NCBI GenBank assembly: GCA_016296785.1
Contig: JAEDHX010000038.1
Span: forward strand, 1-16,718
Reading direction: 5' to 3'
From: Coprococcus sp.
GTDB taxonomy: Bacteria > Bacillota > Clostridia > Lachnospirales > Lachnospiraceae
DNA: 16,718 nt
The notes beneath the pieces are model-generated. The model worked only from the letters and a program-made list of their open reading frames with translations. It had not been told where the DNA came from and did no database searches. The first letter of the stretch is position 1, and each line of letters starts with the position of its first letter. A program made the position numbers and the translations under genes. Positions 1 to 7,362 of the stretch are shown here, one piece after another.

Positions 1-52
1 TAAAATCCTGCGGGACTAATCTCCCGTACCGGTTCGATTCCGGTCGCCGGCA
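1..52 (+). tRNA. tRNA-Leu(UAA), 3' part only (cut by window edge)
   Basis: The window opens inside a type II tRNA. Positions 1-3 (TAA) read as the anticodon, followed by AA of the loop and the 3' side of the anticodon stem (TCCTG). A long variable arm follows (CGGGA, a six-base loop, TCCCG at 11-26). The T arm is complete (ACCGG, TTCGATT, CCGGT), then the 3' acceptor strand CGCCGGC and discriminator A at 52. No CCA is encoded. The long variable arm limits the choice to Leu or Ser (Tyr is unlikely with this anticodon loop), and TAA flanked by AA fits tRNA-Leu(UAA). The 5' half lies outside the window, so the anticodon assignment rests on half the molecule. Confidence 0.85.
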
Positions 53-62
53 TTATTGTATG

Positions 63-97
63 TTGTGCTCATATGATTTCATATGGGCACATTTTTT
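63..97 (+). terminator. Intrinsic terminator of the tRNA-Leu transcript
   Basis: An 11-bp stem (GTGCTCATATG at 65-75 with CATATGGGCAC at 80-90, one G-T wobble) closes on a 4-base loop and is followed by six T at 92-97. It starts 13 bases after the tRNA 3' end. The same T run is also the first part of the palindromic repeat that follows, so terminator and repeat overlap. Confidence 0.85.
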
Positions 98-231
98 ATA
101 TAACAGGAAATTCCTCCGAATTTCCTGTTATATAAAAAACGCTCCGCTAAGGATGCGCACTCACGCGACAAGAATAATGTCGCACAAGCGACCGCGCTCG
201 GCGCGAGAATCTCGTATGCGAGAATTTTTTT
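92..231. repeat. Dispersed palindromic repeat element, copy 1 (long form)
   Basis: The element starts with a near-perfect palindrome: TTTTTTATATAACAGGAAA (92-110) with TTTCCTGTTATATAAAAAA (121-139) around a short centre. A core follows, CGCTCCGCTAAGGATGCGCACTC (140-162), of which all bases recur in copy 2 at 16686-16708. After this come three GC-rich hairpins: GCGAC/GTCGC (165-169/179-183), CGCGC/GCGCG (193-197/201-205) and TCTCG/CGAGA (210-214/219-223), the last followed by seven T. Its GC content stands out strongly from the AT-rich surroundings. On the - strand the core can fold as CGC-a-TCC / GGA-GCG followed by T6, so the element could act as a terminator in both directions. The right boundary is my estimate. 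It has no gene-like content. Confidence 0.75.
210..231 (+). terminator. Terminator-like hairpin just upstream of the glycosylase gene
   Basis: TCTCG-TATG-CGAGA (210-223) is a 5-bp stem with a 4-base loop, followed by A and seven T (225-231). It lies only 7 bases before the AGGAGG ribosome binding site of the next gene. The CTCG arm (211-214) could pair instead with the upstream CGAG at 204-207, which would break this hairpin. It may be simply the right end of the repeat or an attenuator; the sequence does not decide. Confidence 0.4.
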
Positions 232-249
232 CTTTACAGGAGGAAATAT

Positions 250-729
250 ATGCCTAAGCATGAGATAGAACCGATTTTTGACAGTAATTCAAGAATACTG
301 GTGCTAGGAAGCTTTCCATCAGTTAAGTCGAGGGAAGAAGGCTTCTTTTATGGTCATCCGCAAAATAGATTTTGGAGAGTGTTAGCAGCTGTATTTGAAA
401 CAGAGCAGCCCGTAACAATCAAGGATAAAAAGAGATTACTTCTATCGAATAGGATAGCCGTATGGGATGTTATTCATTCATGTGATATTACGGGTTCATC
501 AGATACAAGTATTAGAAATGTTGTTGCAAATGATTTAAGTACGATACTTGATGTGGCACATATTGAGAAGATATTTGTAAATGGTAAAAAGGCTGAAGAG
601 CTTTATAAGAAGTATATTTATCCAAATACAAAGATTACAGCAATATGTCTGCCATCTACGAGTCCTGCAAATGCATCATGGAGCTTCAATAAACTGTGTG
701 AGGCATGGAGTTGTATACGATCAGAGTAG
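250..729 (+). CDS. DNA-deoxyinosine glycosylase (UDG superfamily family 6, HDG type)
   Basis: Cytosolic base-excision repair enzyme of 159 residues, predicted to remove hypoxanthine (deaminated adenine) from DNA by cutting the N-glycosidic bond. Two family motifs are visible: LGSFPSVKSREEGFFYGHPQNRFW at residues 19-42, whose Asn39 corresponds to the catalytic Asn known in the family, and LPSTSPAN at 134-141 near the C-terminus. The length is normal for the family and the protein is a single compact domain without signal or membrane segment. The ATG start follows an excellent AGGAGG site with 6-base spacing. No convincing promoter is seen between the tRNA terminator and this gene; a hairpin with a T run sits directly before the ribosome binding site, so expression may depend on upstream read-through or an unrecognised promoter in the repeat. 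The next gene has its own promoter, so this looks monocistronic. Confidence 0.85.
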   Translation: MPKHEIEPIFDSNSRILVLGSFPSVKSREEGFFYGHPQNRFWRVLAAVFETEQPVTIKDKKRLLLSNRIAVWDVIHSCDITGSSDTSIRNVVANDLSTILDVAHIEKIFVNGKKAEELYKKYIYPNTKITAICLPSTSPANASWSFNKLCEAWSCIRSE

Positions 730-775
730 ATTTTATATTAAATTATTAAGCATTTATGAAATTATTCTGAACTGT

Positions 776-804
776 ATCTTTGTCCGTCTGGAATGTGGTA
801 TAAT
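776..804 (+). promoter_or_regulatory. Probable promoter of the ABC exporter genes (extended -10)
   Basis: TATAAT at 799-804 is preceded by TGG (796-798), giving a perfect extended -10 element. The -35 at 17-base spacing (ATCTTT, 776-781) is weak, as is common with extended -10 promoters. It lies about 50 bases before the start codon at 857 in a 127-base gap with no other feature. Confidence 0.6.
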
Positions 805-856
805 CTACATAGTGTTGAGAAAAATGTTGAAACAATAAGAGGGCGAGGGAATTACA

Positions 857-1561
857 ATGAGTGCATTTGTGGAACTTAAGAATGTAAAGAAGATTTATAA
901 GACCGGTGAAGTGGAGATTCAGGCTCTTAGAGATGTAAACTTTGAAATTGAAAAAGGTGAATTCTGTGTTATTGTCGGAGCATCAGGAGCCGGCAAAACA
1001 ACAATACTTAATATACTTGGTGGAATGGATACATTAACAGATGGCAAGGTATATCTTGATGGCAAGGAGATATCCGGATATAACAAAAAGCAGCTAACCT
1101 CATACAGACGTTATGATGTCGGCTTTGTTTTTCAATTTTATAATCTGGTTCAGAATCTGACTGCTCTTGAAAATGTAGAGCTTGCTGCGCAGATATGCAA
1201 AAATCCTCTTGATGCAGTAACAGTGTTAGATCAGGTTGGACTTAAGGATAGAATGGGCAATTTCCCTGCACAGCTGTCAGGTGGTGAACAGCAGCGTGTT
1301 GCTATTGCAAGGGCACTTGCAAAGAATCCTAAGCTCCTTTTGTGTGATGAGCCAACAGGCGCACTTGATTATAATACAGGAAAAGCTGTTTTGAAACTGT
1401 TACAGGATACATGTCGTAAATCAGGAATGACAGTTGTAGTAATCACGCATAATCAGGCAATTACTGCTATGGCCGACAGAATAATTACCGTAAAGAACGG
1501 TACAATTGAGAATATGAGAATGAATGATAATATAGTAGACATTGAAGATATTGAATGGTAG
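857..1561 (+). CDS. ABC transporter ATP-binding protein (MacB/LolD-like)
   Basis: Nucleotide-binding subunit (234 residues) of an ABC exporter of the MacB/LolD/SalX class, at the cytosolic membrane face. All ATPase motifs are present: Walker A GASGAGKTT (41-49), Q-loop Gln93 in VFQFYNL, signature LSGGEQQ (140-146), Walker B LLLCDEP with catalytic Glu165, D-loop GALD (168-171) and switch His198. The sequence around the Q-loop and ALDYNTG after Walker B are typical of transporters that pair with FtsX-type permeases and act by mechanotransmission or lipoprotein/peptide export rather than import. A short acidic tail (about 218-234) follows the domain. The start ATG has GAGGG 8 bases upstream. The permease gene begins 7 bases after the stop, so the two are almost certainly co-translated partners. 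No two-component system lies nearby to hint at a peptide-antibiotic substrate; the substrate is unknown. Confidence 0.93.
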   Translation: MSAFVELKNVKKIYKTGEVEIQALRDVNFEIEKGEFCVIVGASGAGKTTILNILGGMDTLTDGKVYLDGKEISGYNKKQLTSYRRYDVGFVFQFYNLVQNLTALENVELAAQICKNPLDAVTVLDQVGLKDRMGNFPAQLSGGEQQRVAIARALAKNPKLLLCDEPTGALDYNTGKAVLKLLQDTCRKSGMTVVVITHNQAITAMADRIITVKNGTIENMRMNDNIVDIEDIEW

Positions 1562-1568
1562 GTGCTTT

Positions 1569-4109
1569 ATGAAGTCAATGATGAAACGTACAACCATGCG
1601 AGAAATTAAAAATAGTTTTGGAAGATTTTTTGCAATACTTGCTATTGTCTCTCTTGGCGTGGGCTTTTTTTCAGGGCTTAAGATTACTAAGCCTGCTATG
1701 ATTAAGACTATAAATGATTTCTTGCGCGAAAAAAACTTCTTTGATTTGCATTTGATGTCTACACTTGGATTTGATGATGAGGATGTAGATGACTTCTCGA
1801 AGGAAGCGGATGTCAGATTAGTTGAAGGAGTATATATGCTTGATGCACTTTATACAGGAATATCTGATAGTGAAAATGTTCTTAAGACAATATCTCTTCC
1901 TGATGCAATAAATAATGTCAGGCTGATTAATGGACGTATGCCTGATGATAGGTCAGAGTGTATTATTGATTCGCGAATTACAGATATCAGTATAGGAGAT
2001 AAGATATGCTTGTCAAAGGAAAATGATGAGGATACATATAATTTGCTTGATGTTAAGGAATTTACTGTAGTTGGAACGGCAGAATCCTCGTATTACATTA
2101 ATTTCGAAAGAGGAACAACATCAATTGGTAATGGTAAGATATTAGGCTTTATGTATGCTATGCCGGAGGCATTTGATTGTGATTATTATACTGATGTTTT
2201 TGTCTGCTTTAATCATGACTATGAAATATTCTCAGATGAATATGAGGATTACATTGATGATAAAAAGGAAGTCTTTGAGGATGTCTGCAAGACTGTTGTA
2301 GATGCTGATTATGAAGATATGGTTGATGATGTAAAGGCAGAGCTTGAGGATCAGCTTAGTGTGCAGATGGGTGGAAATGTAGACTTTACAATTCCACAGC
2401 TTGCAGAGCTATTGCAGGAAACTATTGATGAAAATATACCTGAACCTGACAGTTATGTTCTTGATAGAAATACAAATGTAGGATATGTATGCTTTGAAAG
2501 TGATTCCAATATTGTTAATTCGATTTCAAAGGTATTTCCTGTGTTTTTTATATTGGTAGCTGCGCTTGTATGTATGACGACAATGAACAGGATGGTTGAA
2601 GAGCAGAGAACACAGATAGGAGTTTTGAAGGCTCTTGGATTTAGCGAAGCTTCGATTATGGGCAAATTCTTATTCTATTCAGGAAGTGCGGCTATTATTG
2701 GATGTATAATTGGTTATTTTGTAGGCACATATGTATTCCCTGCTGTTATATGGACAGCATATCATATTATGTATCTGAGTTTAGATATATATTATATATT
2801 TGATTATAAGCTGGCTCTTATATCACTTGCAGTATCGGTCATATGTTCTTTGGGAATAACATGGCTTTCCTGTAGGTATGAGCTTACTGAAACTGCTGCC
2901 TGCCTTATGAGACCAAAGGCGCCAAAGGCCGGTAAGCGTGTAATGCTTGAGAAGATACCTTTTATTTGGAAACGTCTGAAATTTCTTCATAAGGTATCAG
3001 TAAGAAATATTTTCAGATATAAGAAACGATTCTTTATGATGATTCTTGGAATAAGCGGTTGTACGGCACTTCTTCTTACGGGCTTTGGAATAAATGATTC
3101 TATTGCAGGATTTGCGAAGAAACAATATGAAGAAATATTAATCTCTGATGGTTCAATAGTTCTTAAGAGAGAGATGGATGCATCTGCTGAAAATGAGCTT
3201 ACGGAGCTGCTTGATGATATTTCAGAGAAATATTCCTTTGTTAGCGATACAACATGGGATCTCGTATCAGATAAAAAGGTTAAACCGATTAATCTGGCTA
3301 TTATGGAAGAACCTGATGATATTGGTGCATATTTGGATTTGCATACTGAAAAGGATGAAGCTATAGCATATCCTCAAAATGGTGAGGCGGTAATTAGTAA
3401 TGCAATTGCTAATATTTACGGAATTTCTGTTGGCGATGATATTCTAATCAGGGATTCATCTATGAATGAGATTAATGTAAAGGTATCGGGAATATTTATT
3501 AATCATGTGTATAATTATGTGTATATCTCTCCGGAGACTTATACTTGCCAGCTTGGGGAAGAACCGTCATATAAGACGATATATATTAATTTTAAGGAAA
3601 ATGATGATGTACATGTAGCCTCGTCAGAGATAATGAAAAATAGTGATGTTGTCTCAGTTACACTTAATAGTGACACTAAGGAAAGACTTACGAAGATGCT
3701 GAGCAGTCTTGATTATATTGTATTGCTAATTATTATTTGTGCCGCAGCATTAGCATTTATAGTTTTATATAACCTAACGAATATAAATATAACTGAGCGT
3801 ATACGTGAGATAGCTACAATTAAGGTGCTTGGATTCTTTAAAAAGGAGACTTCATCATATGTATTTAGGGAGAATTTTGTTCTGACCTCCTTGGGTATTG
3901 TAGTAGGTCTTGTGCTTGGAATTTTCCTTCATGCATTTGTAATGAATCAGATACATGTTGATATGATTTCATTTGACACATATATAGCACCTCTTAGTTT
4001 TCTTTATAGCATTGCATTTACGTTTGTGTTTAATTTTGGCGTAAACAGAGTTATGTCAGTTAAGCTTGACAAAATAAATATGGCAGAATCTCTTAAGTCT
4101 GTTGATTAA
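1569..4109 (+). CDS. ABC transporter permease with two FtsX domains
   Basis: Membrane subunit (846 residues) for the preceding ATPase. I chose the ATG at 1569 because an AGGTG site precedes it and the text from there (MKSMMKRTTMREIKNSFGRF) is a typical N-terminus; an in-frame ATG at 1542 would overlap the ATPase gene and has no good site. Layout: TM1 (about 20-37), an acidic extracytoplasmic region (about 40-318), FtsX domain 1 with TM segments near 322-340, 366-390 and 414-434 and the hallmark EEQRTQIGVLKALGF after its first TM, then a second N-terminal-type TM (about 487-506), a second extracytoplasmic region, and FtsX domain 2 with the matching ERIREIATIKVLGFF. It ends ...MAESLKSVD, also typical. 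This is the long 'two half-permeases in one chain' architecture. The extracytoplasmic part is rich in Asp/Glu and has only a short stretch of possible coiled coil (about 235-290). Substrate unknown. Confidence 0.88.
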   Translation: MKSMMKRTTMREIKNSFGRFFAILAIVSLGVGFFSGLKITKPAMIKTINDFLREKNFFDLHLMSTLGFDDEDVDDFSKEADVRLVEGVYMLDALYTGISDSENVLKTISLPDAINNVRLINGRMPDDRSECIIDSRITDISIGDKICLSKENDEDTYNLLDVKEFTVVGTAESSYYINFERGTTSIGNGKILGFMYAMPEAFDCDYYTDVFVCFNHDYEIFSDEYEDYIDDKKEVFEDVCKTVVDADYEDMVDDVKAELEDQLSVQMGGNVDFTIPQLAELLQETIDENIPEPDSYVLDRNTNVGYVCFESDSNIVNSISKVFPVFFILVAALVCMTTMNRMVEEQRTQIGVLKALGFSEASIMGKFLFYSGSAAIIGCIIGYFVGTYVFPAVIWTAYHIMYLSLDIYYIFDYKLALISLAVSVICSLGITWLSCRYELTETAACLMRPKAPKAGKRVMLEKIPFIWKRLKFLHKVSVRNIFRYKKRFFMMILGISGCTALLLTGFGINDSIAGFAKKQYEEILISDGSIVLKREMDASAENELTELLDDISEKYSFVSDTTWDLVSDKKVKPINLAIMEEPDDIGAYLDLHTEKDEAIAYPQNGEAVISNAIANIYGISVGDDILIRDSSMNEINVKVSGIFINHVYNYVYISPETYTCQLGEEPSYKTIYINFKENDDVHVASSEIMKNSDVVSVTLNSDTKERLTKMLSSLDYIVLLIIICAAALAFIVLYNLTNINITERIREIATIKVLGFFKKETSSYVFRENFVLTSLGIVVGLVLGIFLHAFVMNQIHVDMISFDTYIAPLSFLYSIAFTFVFNFGVNRVMSVKLDKINMAESLKSVD

Positions 4110-4207
4110 AGGGAATTATAAATTATATATTGGGCATCATAATAACAAATAAGGAAGGGATAATACTATTTGTATTATTATTACATCTTAGATTAAGGGG
4201 TGTTTTT

Positions 4208-4771
4208 ATGAAGAAGATGTTAGTTACTTTATTTGTTTTTATGATGCTCTTTCTATGTAGCTGTGGAAAGAATGAAGGTATTCCTGATGGTCAGACGGTA
4301 CCTGATGCAGTAGCCTTACTAAACAGCATCTGGCAGACATATGATGAAAGTGAGAAATTTGCCGTAGCAGGCGGAGATTATTCAAATGAGAACAACAGAA
4401 TTGATGAGGCAGGAGTATACGATATTACAGATGCGACGGAGCTTGATTATTCGTTAGGATTTCCGGAAGGTTCTATTAGTAAAATTGATCAGGCCGCATC
4501 GCTTGTTCACATGATGAATGCCAATACATTTACATGTGGTGCTTACCATATGAAAAATAGTGCGGATAAGCAATTACTAGCCGGGGAAATAAAATCAAAT
4601 ATTGAGAAGAGACAATGGATGTGTGGGTTTCCTGATAAGTATATTATTGGAACAGTTGGAGATTATATGATAGCAGCTTTTGGAAAGCGTGATATTATTG
4701 ATACTTTTAAGAGCAAAATATCTGCTGTGTATGAAAATGCTGATTTTATATATGAAGATAATATTGAATAG
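4208..4771 (+). CDS. Small secreted lipoprotein of unknown function (DUF4358-like?)
   Basis: Predicted lipoprotein of 187 residues. The N-terminus has two Lys, a hydrophobic stretch (about 5-16) and a lipobox L-C-S-C ending at Cys19, followed by a short polar linker; Cys at the -2 position is slightly unusual. The mature part is a single domain of about 160 residues with alternating segments (for example EIKSNIEKRQWMCGF and YIIGTVGDYMIAAFGK) that reminds me of small clostridial lipoproteins grouped as DUF4358, but this is from memory and unverified. The start at 4208 is chosen because AAGGGG lies just upstream and it begins the signal peptide; an upstream in-frame ATG at 4130 adds a non-signal extension. 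The MBOAT gene starts 6 bases after its stop, so it probably belongs to the MBOAT/DHHW cassette. It could serve as an outer-face accessory of that acylation module, which is an inference from position only. Confidence 0.75.
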   Translation: MKKMLVTLFVFMMLFLCSCGKNEGIPDGQTVPDAVALLNSIWQTYDESEKFAVAGGDYSNENNRIDEAGVYDITDATELDYSLGFPEGSISKIDQAASLVHMMNANTFTCGAYHMKNSADKQLLAGEIKSNIEKRQWMCGFPDKYIIGTVGDYMIAAFGKRDIIDTFKSKISAVYENADFIYEDNIE

Positions 4772-4777
4772 CAAATT

Positions 4778-6157
4778 ATGATTTTTTCAAGTATTACCTT
4801 TTTGTATTGCTTTATTCCTATTGTTATAATGGCATATTTTATCGTTCCGAAATATATCAGGAATGTTGTTTTGCTCATTTCAAGTCTTGTATTTTATGCG
4901 TGGGGTGAGCCCATAAATATTATATTCATGATTATATCAATCTTTCAGGGATATGTATTTGGTATATTAATTGAACGTTATAGAGGAAAATGGCAGTCGA
5001 AGTTATTTATTACGTTGACTGTCATTTTTAGCTTTGGACTTCTCATTTATTTTAAGTATGCAGGTTTTATTTTTGGTGGAATATTTAAAATTACAGGTAT
5101 TGAAATACCAATTGGCATAAGCTTTTATACTTTTCAGCTGGTAAGTTATGTAATTGATATATATTATGGGAGGCTTACAGCTGCAAAAAATCTTATTAAT
5201 TTTGCAACCTATGTTTCTATGTTTCCACAGCTTATTGCCGGGCCGATAGTCAGGTACTCTGATATAGAGAATGAACTTAATTTGCGTAATCCTTCGTATG
5301 AAGATATTGCATATGGAATACGAAGATTTGTTATTGGCCTTTCAAAAAAGATACTTCTTGCAAATACCCTTGGAGAGCTTGTTGCAGAGTATAAGCAGAT
5401 TCAGGAAGAAACGGTTCTATTTATATGGCTTTATGCAGTAGCTTGTACTCTTCAGATATACTATGATTTCTCGGGCTATAGCGATATGGCTGTCGGCCTT
5501 GGAAGGATTCTTGGCTTTAGGTTTCCGGAGAATTTTAATTATCCCTATATATCCAAAAGTATTACGGAGTTTTGGAGAAGATGGCACATTACACTAGGGG
5601 GATGGTTCAGGGATTATTTGTATATTCCGCTCGGCGGTAACAGAGTAAGCCTTTTAAAGTGGATTCGTAATGTAATTATTGTTTGGATGGCAACAGGCTT
5701 ATGGCACGGAGCTGCATGGAATTTTGTATTATGGGGGATAATGTTTGCATTCCTATTGGTAATTGAAAAACTATGGCTAATAAAGTATTTGGAAAAGATA
5801 GGGCCGTTTCGTCATTTGTATGTAATGATATTTGTTATTATTAGCTTCTTGATTTTCGATACACCATCTATAGGACTATCATTAGAAAGAATTTCCCATA
5901 TGTTTGGATTTGGGGTTGTGGATTTATATTCCGGTATAAGCCTTTATTATCTTAATAGCTATGCTGTTTTGTTTCTTATTGCAATTATAGGTTGTACGCC
6001 TTTGCCGGCTTATTTGTGGAGCAGACTTTATTGTCTGCCACACTCACAATATACAATAAAGGTTGTTGAATTATTGCTTTATGTCGTAGGAATCATTGTA
6101 TGTACGTCGTTTCTTGTTGATGGTTCATATAATCCGTTTTTATATTTTAGATTTTAG
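4778..6157 (+). CDS. MBOAT-family O-acyltransferase (AlgI/DltB-like), module 1
   Basis: Polytopic membrane protein of 459 residues of the MBOAT family. These proteins move an acyl group (usually acetyl in AlgI-type members) across the membrane for transfer to an extracellular polymer. Visible signatures: N-terminal MIFSSITFLY typical of AlgI-like proteins, ATYVSMFPQLIAGPIVRY (143-160), YYDFSGYSDMAVGLG (228-242), ITEFWRRWHITLGGWFRDY (262-280) with His270, and GLWHGAAWNF (307-316) with the conserved His310. It ends NPFLYFRF, as does the second MBOAT of the window. The start has no clear ribosome binding site, so with the lipoprotein stop only 6 bases away translational coupling is likely. The DHHW gene starts 9 bases after its stop, supporting a working pair. 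The acyl group and acceptor polymer cannot be read from the sequence. It is clearly a diverged paralogue of the MBOAT at 11569, not a recent duplicate. Confidence 0.92.
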   Translation: MIFSSITFLYCFIPIVIMAYFIVPKYIRNVVLLISSLVFYAWGEPINIIFMIISIFQGYVFGILIERYRGKWQSKLFITLTVIFSFGLLIYFKYAGFIFGGIFKITGIEIPIGISFYTFQLVSYVIDIYYGRLTAAKNLINFATYVSMFPQLIAGPIVRYSDIENELNLRNPSYEDIAYGIRRFVIGLSKKILLANTLGELVAEYKQIQEETVLFIWLYAVACTLQIYYDFSGYSDMAVGLGRILGFRFPENFNYPYISKSITEFWRRWHITLGGWFRDYLYIPLGGNRVSLLKWIRNVIIVWMATGLWHGAAWNFVLWGIMFAFLLVIEKLWLIKYLEKIGPFRHLYVMIFVIISFLIFDTPSIGLSLERISHMFGFGVVDLYSGISLYYLNSYAVLFLIAIIGCTPLPAYLWSRLYCLPHSQYTIKVVELLLYVVGIIVCTSFLVDGSYNPFLYFRF

Positions 6158-6166
6158 GAGATTTGT

Positions 6167-7336
6167 ATGGAAGAGCATAATAATAAATCCGGAAGAAATA
6201 TATATGGCAATAGCAAGTCCGGCAGAGAATTAGCTAATAAAAAGAATCCTCTTGATATCATTATAGTGTATAGTGTATTTTTCCTTCTTGTCGGAACTCT
6301 AATATGGGGTGTGATAGATGAGGATAAGGATTATCTTATTAGTGAAAGAAGAAGTGCAATGAGACTGTCTGACATTGATGTAAATGGTGTGATTAATGGT
6401 AAGCTCATGTCTGATTTTGAGAAATACCTCCTTGATCAGTTTCCAAAGAGAAGTAGCCATCGAGCTTTAAAAGCCTATATGGTATATGATGTTTTTAAAC
6501 AAAAGGATAACAATGGAATAGTTTTGTATAATGGGTATCTTGCAAAGCTTGACTATCCGTATAATCCTGATTCTGTAGAATATGCTGCGAAACGTTTTTC
6601 GTATATATATGATAAGTATATTGATAAGGATAATGCAAATGTATACTATTCAATAATCCCGGATAAGAATTATTATATATCAGATAAAACAGGTTATCCG
6701 TCTATTGATTATAGGCTGCTTGAAAATGATATGAAGAGGTACATGGATTATGCAGAATATATTGATATTACAGATGAGCTGGAGCTTGATGATTATTATA
6801 AGACTGATTCTCATTGGAGACAGGAATGTATATTTGATGTAGCATCAAAGCTTGCAGATGGTATGGGCGTAGTGTGTGGAAAAGAATTTGTTAAGAAGAA
6901 GCTTGATGCACCCTTTTACGGAGTTTATTATGGTCAAAGTGCTCTTTCAACTCCGCCGGATATAGTGTATTATATGGATAGTCCAATGCTTAATAATTGC
7001 AGTGTATATGATTATGAGGGTAATTCATATATTGATGTCTATGATATGGAAAAGGCAGAGGGGAGAGATGCTTATGAGATGTTTCTATCCGGCGCTAAAG
7101 CTCTAATCTCGATAGATACTAAGGGTGCAGCTTCTGATAATAGGCTTGTTGTATTTAGGGATTCTTTTGGCAGCAGTCTTATTCCGTACCTTATAGGCAG
7201 CTATGAGAGAATAACATTAGTCGATATACGTTATATATCACCACATGTGATAGGCAGATATGTGGACTTTAGTAATAGTGATATTTTGTTTTTATACAGT
7301 ACGGCTGTTTTGAACAACAGCAATACAATAAAATAG
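6167..7336 (+). CDS. DHHW/AlgX-family SGNH-like protein, partner of MBOAT 1
   Basis: Membrane-anchored extracytoplasmic protein of 389 residues. A cytosolic tail (1-27) is followed by one TM segment (about 29-50), and the rest should lie outside the cell. The family's DHHW motif appears as DSHW (214-217), supplying Asp214 and His216, and the nucleophile block is RDSFGSS (331-337) with Ser333. Together these give the Asp-x-His plus Ser set of AlgJ/AlgX/DHHW proteins, which are SGNH-like O-acetyltransferases. The second residue of the motif is Ser rather than His, but the residues used in the family's catalysis are kept. AGGAG lies before the ATG and the gene follows the MBOAT by 9 bases. In alginate-type systems such a protein takes the acyl group from the MBOAT partner and transfers it to the polymer; the same role is inferred here. 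Confidence 0.85.
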   Translation: MEEHNNKSGRNIYGNSKSGRELANKKNPLDIIIVYSVFFLLVGTLIWGVIDEDKDYLISERRSAMRLSDIDVNGVINGKLMSDFEKYLLDQFPKRSSHRALKAYMVYDVFKQKDNNGIVLYNGYLAKLDYPYNPDSVEYAAKRFSYIYDKYIDKDNANVYYSIIPDKNYYISDKTGYPSIDYRLLENDMKRYMDYAEYIDITDELELDDYYKTDSHWRQECIFDVASKLADGMGVVCGKEFVKKKLDAPFYGVYYGQSALSTPPDIVYYMDSPMLNNCSVYDYEGNSYIDVYDMEKAEGRDAYEMFLSGAKALISIDTKGAASDNRLVVFRDSFGSSLIPYLIGSYERITLVDIRYISPHVIGRYVDFSNSDILFLYSTAVLNNSNTIK

Positions 7337-7362
7337 AATAACAAAAGATACGGGAGGATAAC

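Noticed and set aside
60..261. Open frames on both strands across the left repeat (65 and 60 codons), both containing FLYNRKF-like and SCYIKN-like peptides
   Set aside because: The shared peptides on opposite strands are a direct result of the palindrome. Neither frame has a ribosome binding site, and one would run into the glycosylase start.
250..729. Whether the family-6 glycosylase and the Nudix enzyme form part of a defence system
   Set aside because: Both are common housekeeping nucleotide-damage enzymes, lie 6.6 kb apart and have no adjacent nuclease, helicase or mobile genes.
4157..4180. Hairpin GATAATAC-TATTT-GTATTATT in the gap between the permease and the lipoprotein
   Set aside because: The stem is AT-only apart from one C-G pair and one wobble, and no T tract follows. 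It is too weak to call a terminator, and such pairings are expected by chance in this AT-rich gap.
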